A stretch of DNA of 64,000 nt from Rhynchopus euleeides (lineage: Eukaryota > Euglenozoa > Diplonemea > Diplonemida > Diplonemidae): assembly GCA_963210315.1 (NCBI GenBank), contig OY723242.1:2294001-2358000 (forward strand), in the 5' to 3' direction. Position numbers and translations under genes: made by a program. Under the pieces are notes generated by a model. That model was not told where the DNA came from and made no database searches. It saw only the letters and a program-made list of their open reading frames with translations. This document shows, in pieces, positions 63,310 to 64,000 of this stretch. Position 1 is the first letter of the stretch. Each line of letters starts with the position of its first letter.

Positions 63310-64000
63310 GGTGGTTGCCTTTGAGGCCCTATACGCACACGCTTGCGAGACAAACACTTCAAGCTCACATGCGTGTCCGTCCGGACAACCTACATGAATG
63401 GCACGGACAGCGCATCACCGAGAGTAACCGAGGAGGAGCACCGCGTACTCTCACTTTGGATGGGTCGTCGTTGGGCAATATGTTGAAATGCTTGCGCTGC
63501 AGGAGAAGTGCTGGGTCACCCATCTGACACGTGAAGCAACCTGCAACACAGCGTTGGCGAGCAGGTGGCACCGAAGTTGAAGAGACCCCGCATTGCCCGT
63601 GTTGAAGAGCCTGCGTTGGGTCTTTCTGGAGCGCAAGACACGTACTGTCTGTCCTTCTCGTTCCCGTTTCCTCCGGAAGCAGGTGATACGTGCGGTTCCA
63701 AAGCGCACCCGCTGCATCCCCTCTCCCTCCATCTTTCGTTCGGCGGCTATTCCGCGCTCTCTTCAACGCGTCGTCGCGAAGATTGCGTCTCAGTATCAGC
63801 AGGCAATCCCCGGCTTCCAGTGTGTGTGTGTGTGTCACCCCTCCTTTCCAGCGCAACGAGGAGGAGAGCGAGACCGTATGGTATCACGTAGAGCAGGAGT
63901 AGGAGAGCGGGATCGGTTCTCACTGAGTGGACTCGAGGGGACACTGCTGCGATGCCAGCACGCTAACCCAAGCTGCAATACGAACACCAGGGATATCCCA
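63310..64000 (+). other. Possible partial gene at the right edge (unrecognised)
   Basis: Plus-strand reading gives protein-like stretches such as LRWVFLERKTRTVCPSRSRF and IPRSLQRVVAKIASQYQQAI, in one frame to about 63820. GTGTGTGTGTGT then CCTTTCCAG (63848) could be a short intron before RNEEESETVWYHVEQE and a stop near 63900. The opposite strand has an equally long frame. I cannot choose or name a product. Confidence 0.25.

Overview
This is eukaryotic nuclear DNA from a GC-rich protist or alga. The evidence is a very long channel gene of animal-like four-domain design, a non-LTR retrotransposon of the endonuclease-RT-RNase H type, DUF4116 and MORN repeat proteins, long G/C homopolymers, and dense TIR, foldback and MITE-like repeats. 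The species cannot be read from the sequence. An alveolate (chromerid or dinoflagellate-like) or a microalga is a guess. No tRNA, rRNA or CRISPR was seen.

Three host genes stand out. (1) 7367-16030 (+) is a single 2887-codon frame. It encodes a four-domain voltage-gated cation channel with an inferred D/E/E/E selectivity filter, a C-terminal EF-hand/pre-IQ-like segment and a long MORN-repeat tail. (2) A ubiquitin-like plus DUF4116-repeat gene lies at 44034-45414 and 53585-54497 (+). Two retroelement insertions at the same 20-bp site split it. (3) 55344-57305 (+) is a protein with several PDZ-like repeats. A lysine-rich AT-hook reading frame on the minus strand (5562 to 5255, resuming 396 to 1) is split by a large element and leaves the window.

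Mobile DNA makes up most of the rest. The 7.6-kb retrotransposon 45415-53002 carries ORF1 (OTU-like cysteine protease, proline/basic region, coiled coil) and ORF2 (EEP endonuclease, RT, CCHC-type zinc cluster, RNase H). Both lie in one frame, separated by one UGA. ORF1 has no AUG upstream of its OTU domain and is in frame with the interrupted host gene. A 4.86-kb compound element (long plus short form, bounded by the same 247-bp left block and 60-bp right block) is present twice, at 397-5254 and 19148-24004, nearly identical. Two smaller elements with the same design lie at 6385-6769 and 29961-30328. A 4.6-kb element with about 240-bp TIRs (31116-35695) holds decayed ORFs and a nested hAT-type MITE.

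Smaller repeats include two hAT-type MITEs with perfect 8-bp TSDs, two 364-bp MITEs with TA TSDs, seven roughly 95-116-bp GGGGGCC-type mini-elements (most with 3-bp TSDs, three in tandem), a 2-kb palindrome (58679-60640), a 1-kb AT-rich nested palindrome (18042-19064) and a foldback with 341-bp arms (24182-25280). The remaining intergenic DNA is mostly homopolymer-rich, with no gene I can support.
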